This document shows positions 41,699 to 51,234 of a stretch of 64,000 nt of DNA, piece by piece. The translations under genes and the position numbers were made by a program. The stretch is from Variovorax davisae. GTDB taxonomy: Bacteria; Pseudomonadota; Gammaproteobacteria; Burkholderiales; Burkholderiaceae_C. Numbering within the stretch: position 1 is the first letter of the stretch; each line of letters starts with the position of its first letter. The notes beneath the pieces are model-generated. The model did not search any database, had not been told where the DNA came from, and worked only from the letters and a program-made list of their open reading frames with translations. The stretch covers positions 124,001-188,000 of the forward strand of contig NZ_JASZYS010000013.1 in assembly GCF_030316845.1 (NCBI RefSeq). The letters are read 5' to 3'.

Positions 41699-42235
41699 TC
41701 AGGCCTCAATCGGCGCCGATGCGTTGGACGAGGCCTGCGCGGCGGTTCCACTTACTTTTGTGACATTGGCAGCCAGCGTTTCGGACAGCTGCTTGGTCGC
41801 CGCGCTCATGCGCTCGTAGGCCTTGTTCGAGGTGTTCAGGGCGGACTGGGTCAGCGCAACGATCTTCTCTGAGTTGGGCGTGTTCCCGAAGAAACGGCTC
41901 ATGGCGGCGAGCAGTTTGGCCTGTGCGCCGGCGACGCTCTCCTCGTACGCGGTCCGTCGCGCGGCGTCGAACGCAGCAAAGATCTCCTGCACTTGGCGCC
42001 CATACGCCAGCGCCTTGACCGGCGCGGCTTGCAACATGGCCGCCTGCAGCTTCATCATTTCCAACGGGCTGCCCGTGGAACCGGCGAGTCGGCTGCTCTC
42101 CTCGCTTTCAGCCATCAGCGTCTTGAGCGTCTGCAGGTTGAGCGAGGAGAGCGTCTCCGCTCCTTTGAAGGCCTCACCGGCGAGGCTGTAGATCGTGTGC
42201 ACGGAAGCAGTGGCATCGGCAGCGAGTGAAGTCAT
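41699..42235 (-). CDS. Phasin family protein
   Basis: 178 residues, almost entirely amphipathic helix with Ala/Leu/Glu repeats: VHTIYSLAGEAFKGAETLSS, VKALAYGRQVQEIFAAFDAA, ALNTSNKAYERMSAATKQLS. This matches Phasin_2 proteins that coat polyhydroxyalkanoate granules in Burkholderiales. It lies 67 bases upstream of the TPP-enzyme operon on the same strand and may share its promoter, which would tie the operon to acyl-CoA or PHA metabolism. Confidence 0.9.
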   Translation of the reverse strand: MTSLAADATASVHTIYSLAGEAFKGAETLSSLNLQTLKTLMAESEESSRLAGSTGSPLEMMKLQAAMLQAAPVKALAYGRQVQEIFAAFDAARRTAYEESVAGAQAKLLAAMSRFFGNTPNSEKIVALTQSALNTSNKAYERMSAATKQLSETLAANVTKVSGTAAQASSNASAPIEA

Positions 42236-42566
42236 GGGAGCTTTCTGGAGGTAAAGGAACGACGGCGACAGATTGCTGCACTGCAGCATAAGCAAGTGTG
42301 GGGGGCATGGGGTGGCGACACAAGCGAAATACCGGGCGTTACGCGGCATTAGAGGAATGCACTCAAACTGGCGGCGGATCCAAACCGGCGACACGTCGTC
42401 GGTCGGCGCGCAAAACACCTTGTAGGCGGCGGATCGCAGGGCTCGGCCTCCGCCCTCCAGTTGGCGGCGTCGGGCAGGTCGCGATTCGCTACCCTCTTGG
42501 GGTGCTCCTGGGGGACTCGATGAGCTGCACGGGTCTTTAGCGATCTCGGCTTTGCGTCGCGCGGGG
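42236..42566. other. Intergenic, no gene recognised
   Basis: About 330 bases upstream of the phasin gene. The first 60 bases should hold its promoter and ribosome-binding site (CCAGAAAGCT context). The remainder shows no coding signal. Confidence 0.5.
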
Positions 42567-42749
42567 TCAGCCTTTCCAGTCGTGGAGGTAGGCGCGCACC
42601 GCATCCGGTGAATCGCCGACGGCACGCACCGCAAGGCGCAGTTCGGCCTCGGTGCAGCCCAGGGTGAACATCCACGAGCGGACTTCGTGCAGCACGTCCA
42701 CGTTGATCCGCCGAACGTCGGGTGGAATGTCGCGGGATTCGTCAGTCAT
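42567..42749 (-). CDS. DUF3606 protein
   Basis: 60 residues: INVDVLHEVRSWMFTLGCTE, AELRLAVRAVGDSPDAVRAY and a short tail. It is the second of three DUF3606 genes in the window; the pattern HEVRSW-x4-G-(C/V)-x2-x2-L-x2-AV-x-AVG is shared with the copy at 51922-52098. AAGGAGAGGTACG precedes the ATG at 42749, a strong ribosome-binding site. Confidence 0.8.
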   Translation of the reverse strand: MTDESRDIPPDVRRINVDVLHEVRSWMFTLGCTEAELRLAVRAVGDSPDAVRAYLHDWKG

Positions 42750-43230
42750 TCGTACCTCTCCTTGGTCGGAGTTCAACGTTGGCCTGTAGCAACCGACCTG
42801 GCCGTCAGCAGTGGCTGAAGGCGCGGACGGCGACGGCCTACGACTCAGGTTTGCGTCATCTGCTCCCGCGCCAACGCCCATAACAATCCGCGGCATATGC
42901 TCCAGGGCTTTCTCGGGACATGGGGCGCTCGCGCCATTCATCGAGAGCGATGCGTCTCGACAGTTTTCAGATCCAACAGTTGTCGAACTTCGTCGAGCCG
43001 ACCGAGGCCAACAATCCGTCGACCGTGGAGACCTTGCCATGGAAAATGCTCGGCTGGTATTCGCTCTGCGCGAGCGCGAGTAGCGGGCCGCAATCGGCCA
43101 CGTGACGCCCCGTTACTCCAGTGCGTCGACCGAACGCTGCGTTCCGAATCAGCGAACGCCTCTTGGCTTCCCGTGAGTTGGGAAGCTGAAGCAGCGCATG
43201 CACGGTGTCGTGCTTTGTTCCAAACGGCCG
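42750..43230. other. Intergenic, no gene recognised
   Basis: About 480 bases. Open frames are present but with poor start sites and no similarity. The stretch near 43080-43170 resembles the decayed filler seen around 28-31 kb. Confidence 0.45.
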
Positions 43231-43449
43231 CTACGCGACCAAGTGGCTGCCCGACTCTGCCATGGCTGCAGCAGCAGCCGCTCCGGTAACTTCGCTGTCT
43301 CGAACAACGAAAATGACGCCTTGGCGATTGCCCGGATTTGGCATCACAAGAACGTCCACGCTATAGCCAGCGACCGTCACAGCCATACCGGTCTTGAGCA
43401 CCTCGTTCTTGGCGTCTCGCAAGATCTTCAGCGCTGTATCTTCAGTCAT
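43231..43449 (-). CDS. Hypothetical protein, 72 residues
   Basis: MTEDTALKILRDAKNEVLKT is followed by AVTVAGYSVDVLVMPNPGNR and GVIFVVRDSEVTGAAAAAAM: a helix then a three-strand sheet, with an Ala-rich tail. No signal peptide or cysteine. Start at 43449. No family recognised; coding appearance is moderate. Confidence 0.5.
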   Translation of the reverse strand: MTEDTALKILRDAKNEVLKTGMAVTVAGYSVDVLVMPNPGNRQGVIFVVRDSEVTGAAAAAAMAESGSHLVA

Positions 43450-43926
43450 GCCCACATTCTCGACGGGCGGCGACGCGTTGGTGCGCCAGGTGGTGAAGCT
43501 CCAACGTTTGCGGCAAGCCATGTGAGCAAGTGTGGAAGTTGTGCCGCGCTGCACCGCCCGAGCGCACCTTTTTCAATTACGCCTCGCCTTCGACTCGCGG
43601 GCAGACTCGAAGCAGATCAACGACTTGAGAGCGAGTACAAAGGTTCGAGCGACCTGTTCGGTCTTGTCCGGGTCATGCGCGCGGCGAGAATCCTAGGCAA
43701 GTCTTTCAACTTGTAACGCGTTCACACAGCTGACCTGATTTGGTGGTCCATTCTTCAAGGGGCTCGGGGCCATCGAACCTTCCTGGATGAAGCGATGAGG
43801 GCTCGTCGCGGCTGGCTAGATCGTCGGCATGAGGTATGGGCCAAACGTTCGACCTTGTAGCAGCGCTGCCCCCATCGACGCCCTCCGGTCAAAGCATGGT
43901 GGGCTAGTACTCCATCGAGACCGCTG
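43450..43926. other. Intergenic, no gene recognised
   Basis: About 480 bases with lower coding character than the surroundings. Nothing in it has a convincing start site or similarity. Confidence 0.45.
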
Positions 43927-44355
43927 CTACTGCGGGGTCCCGGTCTTGTCCTTGGGGTTGGTCGGAACGTCCGGCCGCTCACCCTTGACGCCGGCCTGCG
44001 GCTTGAGTTCGTTCTTCGTCGGCTTCACTTCGGCGCGGCTGAGTTCCCCCGTCGGCTGGGGCGCATTCGGCTGGTTGTTCGTCATGGTCGAGGGTTCGCC
44101 CTTCGGCACCGTGGTGTTGGCAGGGCTGCGGTTCTCCAGGCGGGCTTCGGACTTCACGTCGGCGCGGGAGGCCGGGTTGCTGCCGTCGGGCCGCTGCGTC
44201 GGATTCGCGACGCCTGCAGGGGTCTTCGTGCTGGCCTGCCCGCCCTTGGCGGGATCCGGCGCGGCTGGGATTGCGGTAGTCTGGCCGGTGACGCCGCTAG
44301 ACAGACCGAGCAATCCGGCAAGCGCCACGGTGGTGATAAGTTTTCCCTGCTTCAT
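43927..44355 (-). CDS. Secreted Pro/Lys/Asn-rich low-complexity protein
   Basis: 142 residues with a signal peptide (LITTVALAGLLGLSSGVTGQ) and a mature part made almost wholly of Pro, Asn, Lys, Thr, Ala and Gly (AGVANPTQRPDGSNPASRAD, VKPTKNELKPQAGVKGERPD). It is probably disordered in the periplasm. GGGAGACACC precedes the ATG at 44355. Similar proteins are annotated only as hypothetical in Comamonadaceae. Confidence 0.7.
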   Translation of the reverse strand: MKQGKLITTVALAGLLGLSSGVTGQTTAIPAAPDPAKGGQASTKTPAGVANPTQRPDGSNPASRADVKSEARLENRSPANTTVPKGEPSTMTNNQPNAPQPTGELSRAEVKPTKNELKPQAGVKGERPDVPTNPKDKTGTPQ

Positions 44356-44635
44356 GGTGTCTCCCAAGAAATTGGTCGCACCTCGGATCGAGGTCATTCC
44401 GAATCTAGGAGCTTGTCGCGCGCGAGGTGTGAGCATTCGGGGCCGCTGTCTGTAGGCCGGCTCGGCTGGAGTTGAATCCCGCACGGGTCTCCGTGGCCAG
44501 GTGACCTGCCTTGGTCCTGGCACCGATACCGCGGCTATGAATCGGTAGATCGCAGGCGCATCCAATCTGTTCAAGATCTCGAACGAGGTTCACGACGGTT
44601 CGCTCTCGGCCGCGCGGGGTGTCAACCTCGCGCGC

Positions 44636-44872
44636 ATGGATTTCGAGTACATCGTGTTTGGCGCACTTGTGGCCCTCATCATCGCCTGCTGCCTTGCCGA
44701 TCTGGGGCGCCGCACGCCGTCGATGGAAAGCGCAATGAAAGAGCAACTTCGGCGCTCCTCGGACACGATTCATGGCGCACCCTTGGAGGAGCCTCGTCCC
44801 CGCCGGCGTCGGATCAACACGTTGGGCAGCAATGACGGCGGTCGAAGCTCGTCTATCGGGCCATCTCGCTGA
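44636..44872 (+). CDS. Possible small membrane protein
   Basis: 78 residues with one N-terminal membrane helix (YIVFGALVALIIACCLADLG) and a basic tail (RRSSDTIHGAPLEEPRPRRR). No obvious ribosome-binding site. It could be real; no family recognised. Confidence 0.4.
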   Translation: MDFEYIVFGALVALIIACCLADLGRRTPSMESAMKEQLRRSSDTIHGAPLEEPRPRRRRINTLGSNDGGRSSSIGPSR

Positions 44873-45458
44873 GCGGCATCCTCGTTCATTCAGACGAATT
44901 GCAGAACGCGTTCTTCAGACCATCCCTAGCTTTTCCGACCGCGCACGCTGCAAAACAGACAGATTGGTGCCACTGCCGCGGTCCGAACAGCAGCCGGCGG
45001 TATGCCCTCTACTACCCAGGTCAGCGGACTGGCCGACACATCCAAGGTCGAGGTGCTCGGCTACGCGAAACTGGGCGTTGATGTGGTCGTACCAGAGGCC
45101 TGCTCCCAAGGAAGAGCGCCGTGGCCACTACCTCGCCACTAGGCGTCGACGTGGGACTTCTGGAGGCCGTAGGGACTTGCATGCGCCCACGCATTGGCGG
45201 CTCAGGCTCGATTCGATCCCGGCCGAAGCCTGCTTGCTGCAACGCGAACACCTTCGGGCGAGGAAGAAAGGTGCTGCAGCGGCGACGAGGATCATCAGAG
45301 GACGCCGCCGTTAAGGGACCCACTGGGTCCGGTCAACGGACCTGCGATTCGTTACACGGTGCCTGGCAATCGTGTGATCCAGGTTGATCCCCGAATCCGT
45401 ATCAACGTGGCCTCAGCATGTCTAGCGGTCTGTTCACCAACCTGAAGGAGCCCACGCC
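44873..45458. other. Gene-poor region
   Basis: About 590 bases upstream of the fasciclin gene. A 46-codon frame at 45002-45142 (TTQVSGLADTSKVEVLGYAK) has protein-like content but a poor start and an unrelated end, so it may be a scrap of an older gene. The fasciclin promoter lies near the end; GAAGGAG is its ribosome-binding site. Confidence 0.45.
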
Positions 45459-46418
45459 ATGAAGTCTGCGCTGCGACGCCGTCGCCTTATCTTCTCGGTC
45501 GCCGCGCTCGGCGTTACCGCCGTGCTTCCGGCATGTGGCGGCGGCGGGGATGGAGGAGGCTTCGTGCCCCTAATCCCGAACCTGGTGCAGTCCGCGCAGG
45601 GCAAGCCTGAACTGAGCGTCTTCGTTGAAGCGGTCAATGCCGCGGACCTGAGCGCCACGCTGCAGGGGTCTGGGCCCTATACGGTATTTGCTCCGACCAA
45701 CGAGGCGTTCACGGCGCTCCTGGGCGAACTCGGCGTGACCAAGGACGCGCTGCTCGCAAACAAGCCTCTCCTCACCACGGTGCTGAGGTATCACGTGCTG
45801 TCTGGCGCGGTACGCAAGGCCGACATTCCCCTTGGCAAGGCCATCGTTCCCCTGTCTGGGGGCTTCTTCAAGGTCGAGGCCGAGGGCTCGGCCTTGAAGA
45901 TGACCGATGGCCGCAATCGCGTGACCAGCGTGATCAGCACCGATGGGGCCGCGCTGAATGGCGTCATCCACACCGTCGATCGCGTGCTGCTACCCGCCAA
46001 CCAGGACATCGTGCAGACGGCCCAATCCACGCCGAGCCTCAGCATACTTGTCGAGGCCGTGGTTGCCGCGGGCCTTGTCGACACGCTCAAGGGTCCGGGC
46101 CCTTACACAGTCTTTGCGCCGACCGACAACGCGTTCGTGGCGCTGCTGGCGGAGCTCGGCGTGACCAAGGACGCGCTGCTTGCCGACACCGCATTGCTGA
46201 CCACAGTGCTCACCTACCACGTGCTGCCGGCACGCGTGCTGAAGGCCGAGATTCCGCTCAACACGCCGATCCTCACCGTGCAGGGTCAGTCGATCGTCAT
46301 CGACAGCAGTCTTCAGATCATCGACCAGCGGGGCCGCAGCAGCGGCGTCGCGGCTACCGACATCTTCAATAGCAATGGCGTCGTGCACGTCATCGACAAG
46401 GTTCTGCTGCCGAGTTAG
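45459..46418 (+). CDS. Two-domain fasciclin (FAS1) lipoprotein
   Basis: 319 residues: lipobox VLPAC and a Gly-rich linker, then two FAS1 domains at about residues 40-175 and 180-318. Each has the H1 box (GPYTVFAPTNEAFTALL and GPYTVFAPTDNAFVALL) and the H2-like end (NGVIHTVDRVLLP and NGVVHVIDKVLLP). The domains also share GVTKDALLA exactly, which indicates internal duplication. FAS1 proteins act in surface adhesion or matrix contact. It would sit lipid-anchored in the periplasm or on the surface. Confidence 0.92.
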   Translation: MKSALRRRRLIFSVAALGVTAVLPACGGGGDGGGFVPLIPNLVQSAQGKPELSVFVEAVNAADLSATLQGSGPYTVFAPTNEAFTALLGELGVTKDALLANKPLLTTVLRYHVLSGAVRKADIPLGKAIVPLSGGFFKVEAEGSALKMTDGRNRVTSVISTDGAALNGVIHTVDRVLLPANQDIVQTAQSTPSLSILVEAVVAAGLVDTLKGPGPYTVFAPTDNAFVALLAELGVTKDALLADTALLTTVLTYHVLPARVLKAEIPLNTPILTVQGQSIVIDSSLQIIDQRGRSSGVAATDIFNSNGVVHVIDKVLLPS

Positions 46419-46733
46419 TCGCCTTTCAAGTTTGGCACTGCGCCGCGCGCCGGCCCGTCATGCGGCGCCGCGGAGGACCTGTGGGTCCGGCAATCGAGTC
46501 ACCTGTGGGGCAAAGGGACTCGGTGCGGAAGCACCAGAAAGGGCAAGATTTGGCGTGGTGAATACTCTGCGGTGATCCAATTCGCCGGCCGCCACCGCAG
46601 CGAGGATTCTGAACCCATGGATGGCGGCCGGTTCCGGGGCGATGAGACGGAGTTCACAAATCCACCATAGCCCTTGTGCGCACCTGCCTCTGTTCGCCAA
46701 CGCACATAGTGACAAAGATGAATGCAGGCTTCC
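46419..46733. other. Intergenic between convergent genes
   Basis: About 315 bases separating the fasciclin gene from the minus-strand Crp-like pseudogene. No supportable gene and no clear intrinsic terminator were found. Confidence 0.5.
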
Positions 46734-47412
46734 CTAGCCGAAAACTTCCGAGTAGGCACGCCGGTCCGAGGCGTAGCAGCTGCAGGCCATCTTTTCCAAT
46801 CCGGGGCGCTGAAGCACCGTGAGTTCGCCCCTCATGTACCCGATATGTCCTTCGTGCTGCAGCGCCCGCGCGGCCGCGGTGATGCCGACTCGGCGAACGC
46901 CCAACATGAAGAAATTCTTGTGTCACCCGAAAGTGATCGGAGCGCGCCCGGTCCTGCGTCATGAGCAGCCAGCGCGCCAGCCGCGGTCCGACATGATGGT
47001 GACGCAAACACGCGGCAGAGGTTGCAAGCTGCGTCATGAGCACGTAAACGTAGCGATTGAGAACTCTGCGCAGATCCGGGCTGTCCGCAAGCTGCGCTTC
47101 CAGCGCGCCAACGCCGATGCGCAGTGCGATGCCCTGGCCTTGCACCACCGCTTGCAACGGTGTGCTCGAAACGCCAAGGGCCACCTGCACGCCGACCATT
47201 CCTTCCCGGCCTACCATTCCGACCTCCAAACCGGGCCTGTTCTCGATCGTCTTCAGCAGTGATACGAATCCGTCGATGGGAAAGTAGGCGTAACGCGTAA
47301 CGTCACCAGGCTCGCTGAGCACGTCACTCAAATTCAGTTCGAAGGTGTCGCCCGCAGAGATCAGCTTCCGTCGATCACCACGAGACAGCAACTCAATGAG
47401 TTGGTTGTCAAC
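46734..47412 (-). pseudogene. Crp/Fnr-like regulator, frameshifted
   Basis: Reading from 47412: VDNQLIELLSRGDRRKLISA, YAYFPIDGFVSLLKTIENRP, VGMVGREGMVGVQVALGVSS and FRVTQEFL in one frame. After a small deletion near 46913 the HTH continues in another frame as MLGVRRVGITAAARALQHEG, GYMRGELTVLQRPGLEKMAC, ending TAG at 46734. Together they make a cyclic-nucleotide-binding-like domain and a Crp HTH. No start codon is present at the natural beginning, which runs into the tail of the next copy. Confidence 0.75.
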
Positions 47413-48152
47413 CCTGGCCAAAACGGGGCTCCGATCTCGGTTGCGCCACCGATTGACGGGAAAACGAAGAACCGCGATCGTGCCTCTAACCTCGCGCGGT
47501 CGAGGACCTTGATGCGTCCCCGCGCATAGCGGATCAAGCCAGCAGCCTGGAGTTTCGTCGCAGCCTCGGTCACGCCTTCGCGTCGCACGCCCAGAATGTT
47601 GGCGATCAGCTCCTGCGTCATCACCAGATCGCTGCCCGTCAGACGATCCAGGCTCAACAAGAGCCGGCGACACAACTGCTGGTCCAACTCATGATGGCGG
47701 TTGCACACAGCCGTCTGCGACATCTGTGCGATGAGGGCCTGGGTGTAGCGCAGCAGGAGATGCAACACCGGGCCACCGCGATTGAATTCCTCAGTCATCG
47801 CCTTCGTGCCGAGCCTCAATCCCTTCCCGGCGCTCTGGACGATGGCACGGTTCGGGGTCGAGTCGCCACCCATGAACAGCGCGATGCCCACCACGCCCTC
47901 GTTGCCGACCACGGCGATTTCCGCCGAACCGCCGTTCTCCAGCACTTGCAGCAGCGAAACGATGGCGGTCGTCGGAAAGTACACGTGCGTGATCGTGGCG
48001 CCCGGCTCGTTGCTCTCCTTAATAAATACAAGCTTCCCCCGAGTGGCCCCGGCGTTGGAACCCACCGGGCTCGAAGGCGTCCGGGTCGGGCGATTGCCTA
48101 CCTGAATCAGCGAGCCTTGCGTACACCGGTATCTCCGCTTGGCGCGTTCCAT
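47361..48152 (-). pseudogene. Crp/Fnr-like regulator with altered ends
   Basis: A 263-codon frame whose core is a well-preserved Crp-like protein: HVYFPTTAIVSLLQVLENGG, VVGNEGVVGIALFMGGDSTP, QTAVCNRHHELDQQLCRRLL and an HTH MTQELIANILGVRREGVTEA. Both ends are abnormal. The first 45 residues before GATITHVYFP are scrambled relative to relatives, with a better frame alongside. After KVLDRARLEA the natural cysteine-containing tail is replaced by sequence running into the next copy. It may be a dead or dying duplicate. Confidence 0.65.
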
Positions 48153-48182
48153 GCGACGTACATCAACATTGAAGGACGCGCC

Positions 48183-49145
48183 ATGGCCACTTACGCTCAA
48201 GAATCCCCGATGCCAGGCATTGCCCCGCGCCACGACGTGGCGGCGCCCGAAGCTCCCCGATCAGGCGTGTCATGGGGCGCCGTGTTTGCAGGCGCAGCCG
48301 TGGCCGCCGCGCTTACTTTGATCATGATGGTGCTGGGCGCCGGCATGGGCCTCGGCCTCGCCTCCCCATGGGAGGGCGAGGGTGCAGAAGCGAAAACGAT
48401 CGGCATCGCCGGCATTTTCTGGATTACCTTTACCCAGCTCGCTTCTTCCGGCTTGGGCGGATACCTCGCTGGGCGTCTACGGACCAAGTGGAGCGGCATC
48501 CATACGGACGAGGCGCGTTTTCGGGACACTGCTCACGGGGTTCTCGCTTGGGCAGTAGCTACCCTTGTGACCTTCGCGTTGATCGCCTCAGCCGTCGGGT
48601 CGGCGGTGACCGCTGGAGCCAAGGCCGGCATGGGTGTGGCCTCGACCGTGGCTGGTGGCGCAGCGACAGCGGCGGCAGGAGCTGCAGCGAACCGCTCCGG
48701 AGATGATGCAAGCAGCGGACCCATGGCTTATATGACTGACTCGCTGTTCCGAAAGGACCCCGGCACGACTTCGGCGCCGGGGGCAACCGGCCAGCCGGAC
48801 GCAGGGCAAGCCGCCTCGGAACGCGCGACCACTGCCGAAGTCGGGCGAATCTTTGCCAACGCACTGCGCACGGGAACACTGTCGCCCGAAGACAGCCGCT
48901 ACGCGAGTCAGGTCGTCGCTCAGCGAACCGGGCTGAGTCAACAGGATGCGGAGAAGCGTGTCAACGACGTCTACTCTCGCGCCAAAGCCGCGTTGGAAGA
49001 GACCAAGACGAAGGCCAAGGCGATGGCAGACTCGGCTCGAAAGGCAACCGCCTACGGATCGCTCTGGATATTCATTTCGTTGGTGCTGGGTGCGCTCTTC
49101 GCCTCCTACTGCGCAACGCTCGGCGGGCGACAGCGGGATCTGTGA
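48183..49145 (+). CDS. Membrane protein with Ala/Gly-rich helices (PhnA-like annotation in relatives)
   Basis: 320 residues: a short hydrophilic start, then membrane segments WGAVFAGAAVAAALTLIMMV and GIFWITFTQLASSGLGGYLA, the motif LRTKWSGIHTDEARFRDTAHG, further hydrophobic segments and a last one near the C-terminus (GSLWIFISLVLGALFASYCA). Between them is a helical soluble part (VVAQRTGLSQQDAEKRVNDV) that may form a coiled coil. Function unknown. The ATG at 48183 is divergent from the Crp-like genes by 30 bases. Confidence 0.75.
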   Translation: MATYAQESPMPGIAPRHDVAAPEAPRSGVSWGAVFAGAAVAAALTLIMMVLGAGMGLGLASPWEGEGAEAKTIGIAGIFWITFTQLASSGLGGYLAGRLRTKWSGIHTDEARFRDTAHGVLAWAVATLVTFALIASAVGSAVTAGAKAGMGVASTVAGGAATAAAGAAANRSGDDASSGPMAYMTDSLFRKDPGTTSAPGATGQPDAGQAASERATTAEVGRIFANALRTGTLSPEDSRYASQVVAQRTGLSQQDAEKRVNDVYSRAKAALEETKTKAKAMADSARKATAYGSLWIFISLVLGALFASYCATLGGRQRDL

Positions 49146-49291
49146 CCTGGAGCATGTGGGCGACGTCGGCGGCCAGCCCAGCCGTCGACGGACGCGTTCG
49201 ACCGAGGGCCCCGTAGCGGCGGCGCCCCCCCACCTTCCTTTCGTGGAGAAATACACACACGAAAGTATTACATGTAGCTACAATCGGTTAC

Positions 49292-49489
49292 ATGGAAGAA
49301 ACGCAGTACGACACAAACCTCGGTTGGTGGACCGACAAGCCTGCGCGGGAGGGTCGGGCGCACTCGCAGCAGTGGGTCTCCCTTCGGCGCGAGCAGCCTA
49401 CCGATGGTTTCGGCGTATGGCGCACCAGTGCGTTGATCGTCACGTTGGTGACCGTCCTCACATGGATCCTGAAATTTGCGGTGCTTTGA
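49292..49489 (+). CDS. Small single-TM protein
   Basis: 65 residues: a soluble N-terminus rich in Trp, Asp and Arg (TNLGWWTDKPAREGRAHSQQ) and a C-terminal membrane helix (ALIVTLVTVLTWILKFAVL). Its TGA overlaps the next gene's ATG as TGATG, which supports translation of both. The upstream 30 bases are AT-rich (TATTACATGTAGCTACAATC), a likely promoter area. Confidence 0.6.
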   Translation: MEETQYDTNLGWWTDKPAREGRAHSQQWVSLRREQPTDGFGVWRTSALIVTLVTVLTWILKFAVL

Positions 49490-50139
49490 TGAAGTCGATC
49501 GGAGAAAGAGCCGCCGCATTGGCCTGCTGTGTCCTGGTTTCGCTCAGCTCAGCCGAGTCAGATGCCCAGTCGCCCCCTCGGGTCTATGCCTGCAAAGACG
49601 CCCACGGCCGCACGTTGACTTCAGACCGACCGATTGCGGATTGCGCGGACAGGAACCAGCAGGAGTTGCGCAAGACTGGAGGCGTCTTACGCACAGTCGG
49701 TCCGACTTATTCGGACCGGGACCTTGTCGCTCGCCAGAATCAAGCGCAACGGGCGGAGCAGGCTGCCCTCGACCGCGCGGGCGAACGCCGGCGGGAACGA
49801 GCCCTCCTGGTGCGATATCCGGACGTTCGCATTCACGACCGTGAACGCGACGAGGCCCTGGCGCAGATCGAACAAGCCGCCCAAGTCGCCAAGCATTACC
49901 TCGCAACGTTGAAGGTCGACCGGCAAGGGCTCGACCAAGAACTCGAGTTTTATCGTGGGGACCGAACCAAGGCACCGGCAGCCTTGCGTGAGAAGTTCGA
50001 GGAGAACGAAGCCGGTTTTCGGGCGCAGAGCAAATTCATCCAGTCCATGGAAGAGGACAGACAGCGTCTCGCCCTGCGATTCGCCAAGGAGCGCACACAG
50101 CTTGAACCGCTCTGGCAAGCCGTAGCGGCGAAACGCTAG
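49489..50139 (+). CDS. DUF4124-like secreted coiled-coil protein
   Basis: 216 residues: signal peptide (ALACCVLVSLSSAESDAQS), a short DUF4124-type segment (PRVYACKDAHGRTLTSDRPI, containing two cysteines with IADCADR), then a long charged helical region (DRERDEALAQIEQAAQVAKH, RLALRFAKERTQLEPLWQAV). It is periplasmic. The start overlaps the small TM gene by TGATG. Function unknown. Confidence 0.78.
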   Translation: MKSIGERAAALACCVLVSLSSAESDAQSPPRVYACKDAHGRTLTSDRPIADCADRNQQELRKTGGVLRTVGPTYSDRDLVARQNQAQRAEQAALDRAGERRRERALLVRYPDVRIHDRERDEALAQIEQAAQVAKHYLATLKVDRQGLDQELEFYRGDRTKAPAALREKFEENEAGFRAQSKFIQSMEEDRQRLALRFAKERTQLEPLWQAVAAKR

Positions 50140-50235
50140 CTGACGGTGCCCTGAAGTCGTTGTACAGGTTCTCAGTAGCCAACGTGACCCTCAGGATCAA
50201 GCCCGAAAAGTTCGCGGACCACTGCTTGAAACCGG

Positions 50236-50592
50236 CTATGCGATGCCCGAATTGCTGGTGCCACCTTCGAGCGACCGCTCCGCCTCCAGCCAATCGTCCA
50301 ACTCGTGGCCCGCCTGTCGGCCTCGCCGCTCCCAGGCGGCATGCGCTGCCGCGCGGATGCGCGCTTGGCGATCGTCCTCACGGCTCGACGCGTCTAACTG
50401 GGAAGTAGACTCGACGTGCGGGTCGATGCCCTGAATCGGCCTGTTCGTCAGGTCGTTGCCGATCTCTACGATCTTTTTTTCGTTGGCCTCGTCTCGAAAC
50501 TCCGCCGGCGCAGATTCGGTGGCTCGCTCCATATTGCGCTTGACGGCCTCACGCTCCGACTCGGGGCGGTTCTGCAGATTCTGCGTGGTCAT
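50236..50592 (-). CDS. DUF2934 domain protein
   Basis: 118 residues. The C-terminal half holds the DUF2934 pattern RIRAAAHAAWERRGRQAGHE followed by LDDWLEAERSL; the N-terminal half is charged and polar. DUF2934 proteins are small, hydrophilic and of unknown function, often near stress genes. AGGAGTTGTC precedes the ATG at 50592 on the minus strand. Confidence 0.75.
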   Translation of the reverse strand: MTTQNLQNRPESEREAVKRNMERATESAPAEFRDEANEKKIVEIGNDLTNRPIQGIDPHVESTSQLDASSREDDRQARIRAAAHAAWERRGRQAGHELDDWLEAERSLEGGTSNSGIA

Positions 50593-50722
50593 GACAACTC
50601 CTGTAGGAGAGCGGATCGCCGCGACTGCGGTGTCTGTGCATTGGACGAAATGACGGCGATGCTGGCCGGTGCGTTGTTGCTCTCGGGTAACGGGCCGCCG
50701 TCCGACTGATCGCGGCCGCGGG

Positions 50723-50962
50723 TCATTTTTGGCGCTCCGCCTCTTCGGGGCGCGCCCTGTCCTGGTAGGGAGAACTGCCCTGATTGCTGGACTCACCGAC
50801 GCCGGCATCGCCTGGGCGGACTGACTTCTTTGGGGGCTTAGCAGTCTCGGGCTCCGCGTCAGGGATAGCGCCCCTCTCGGCGTCAGTCTTGGCGAACTGC
50901 TTCATGGCGTTTTCCGCGGGCGTGGGTTGCCGCGCGGGGGCCGTCTGGTCTGAGAGTTTCAT
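50723..50962 (-). CDS. Small hydrophilic protein
   Basis: 79 residues: MKLSDQTAPARQPTPAENAM, then ETAKPPKKSVRPGDAGVGES and a polar tail. Low complexity, no hydrophobic core, probably disordered. GAAGG lies eight bases upstream of the ATG at 50962. Not recognised. Confidence 0.5.
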   Translation of the reverse strand: MKLSDQTAPARQPTPAENAMKQFAKTDAERGAIPDAEPETAKPPKKSVRPGDAGVGESSNQGSSPYQDRARPEEAERQK

Positions 50963-51093
50963 GCGTGTGCCTTCAGCGTTTGTCATCCGGTACTGGCTCG
51001 GGATTGGGGGAAGCCGTGAGGTCTTCCGTGAGGCCGAACGAGGCCGAGTGGTCTCGCCGGGCGGATTCGACCGTCCTTTTGGCCGGCATGTGC

Positions 51094-51234
51094 TCAGGGC
51101 GCAGGGCCGGATGGTGATTCGCCGGTTGCAGTCTTTATCGTGGAGAACTTTTCTCCCGCACCGATGTTGTCCACGCCGCCGCTGGTCGTCGGCCGCGTTC
51201 CATCTCCTATTCCTGTCACGGGTGGGTTGCTCAT
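51094..51234 (-). CDS. Possible small hydrophilic protein
   Basis: 46 residues starting MSNPPVTGIGDGTRPTTSGG, with AAAGGAAC six bases before the ATG at 51234. Low complexity and Gly/Thr-rich. It belongs with the other small polar proteins nearby; evidence is the start site only. Confidence 0.4.
   Translation of the reverse strand: MSNPPVTGIGDGTRPTTSGGVDNIGAGEKFSTIKTATGESPSGPAP

Noticed and set aside
45002..45142. 46-codon plus-strand frame containing SGLADTSKVEVLGYAKLG
   Set aside because: The content is protein-like but the start site is poor and the tail is unrelated; probably a scrap of an older gene.
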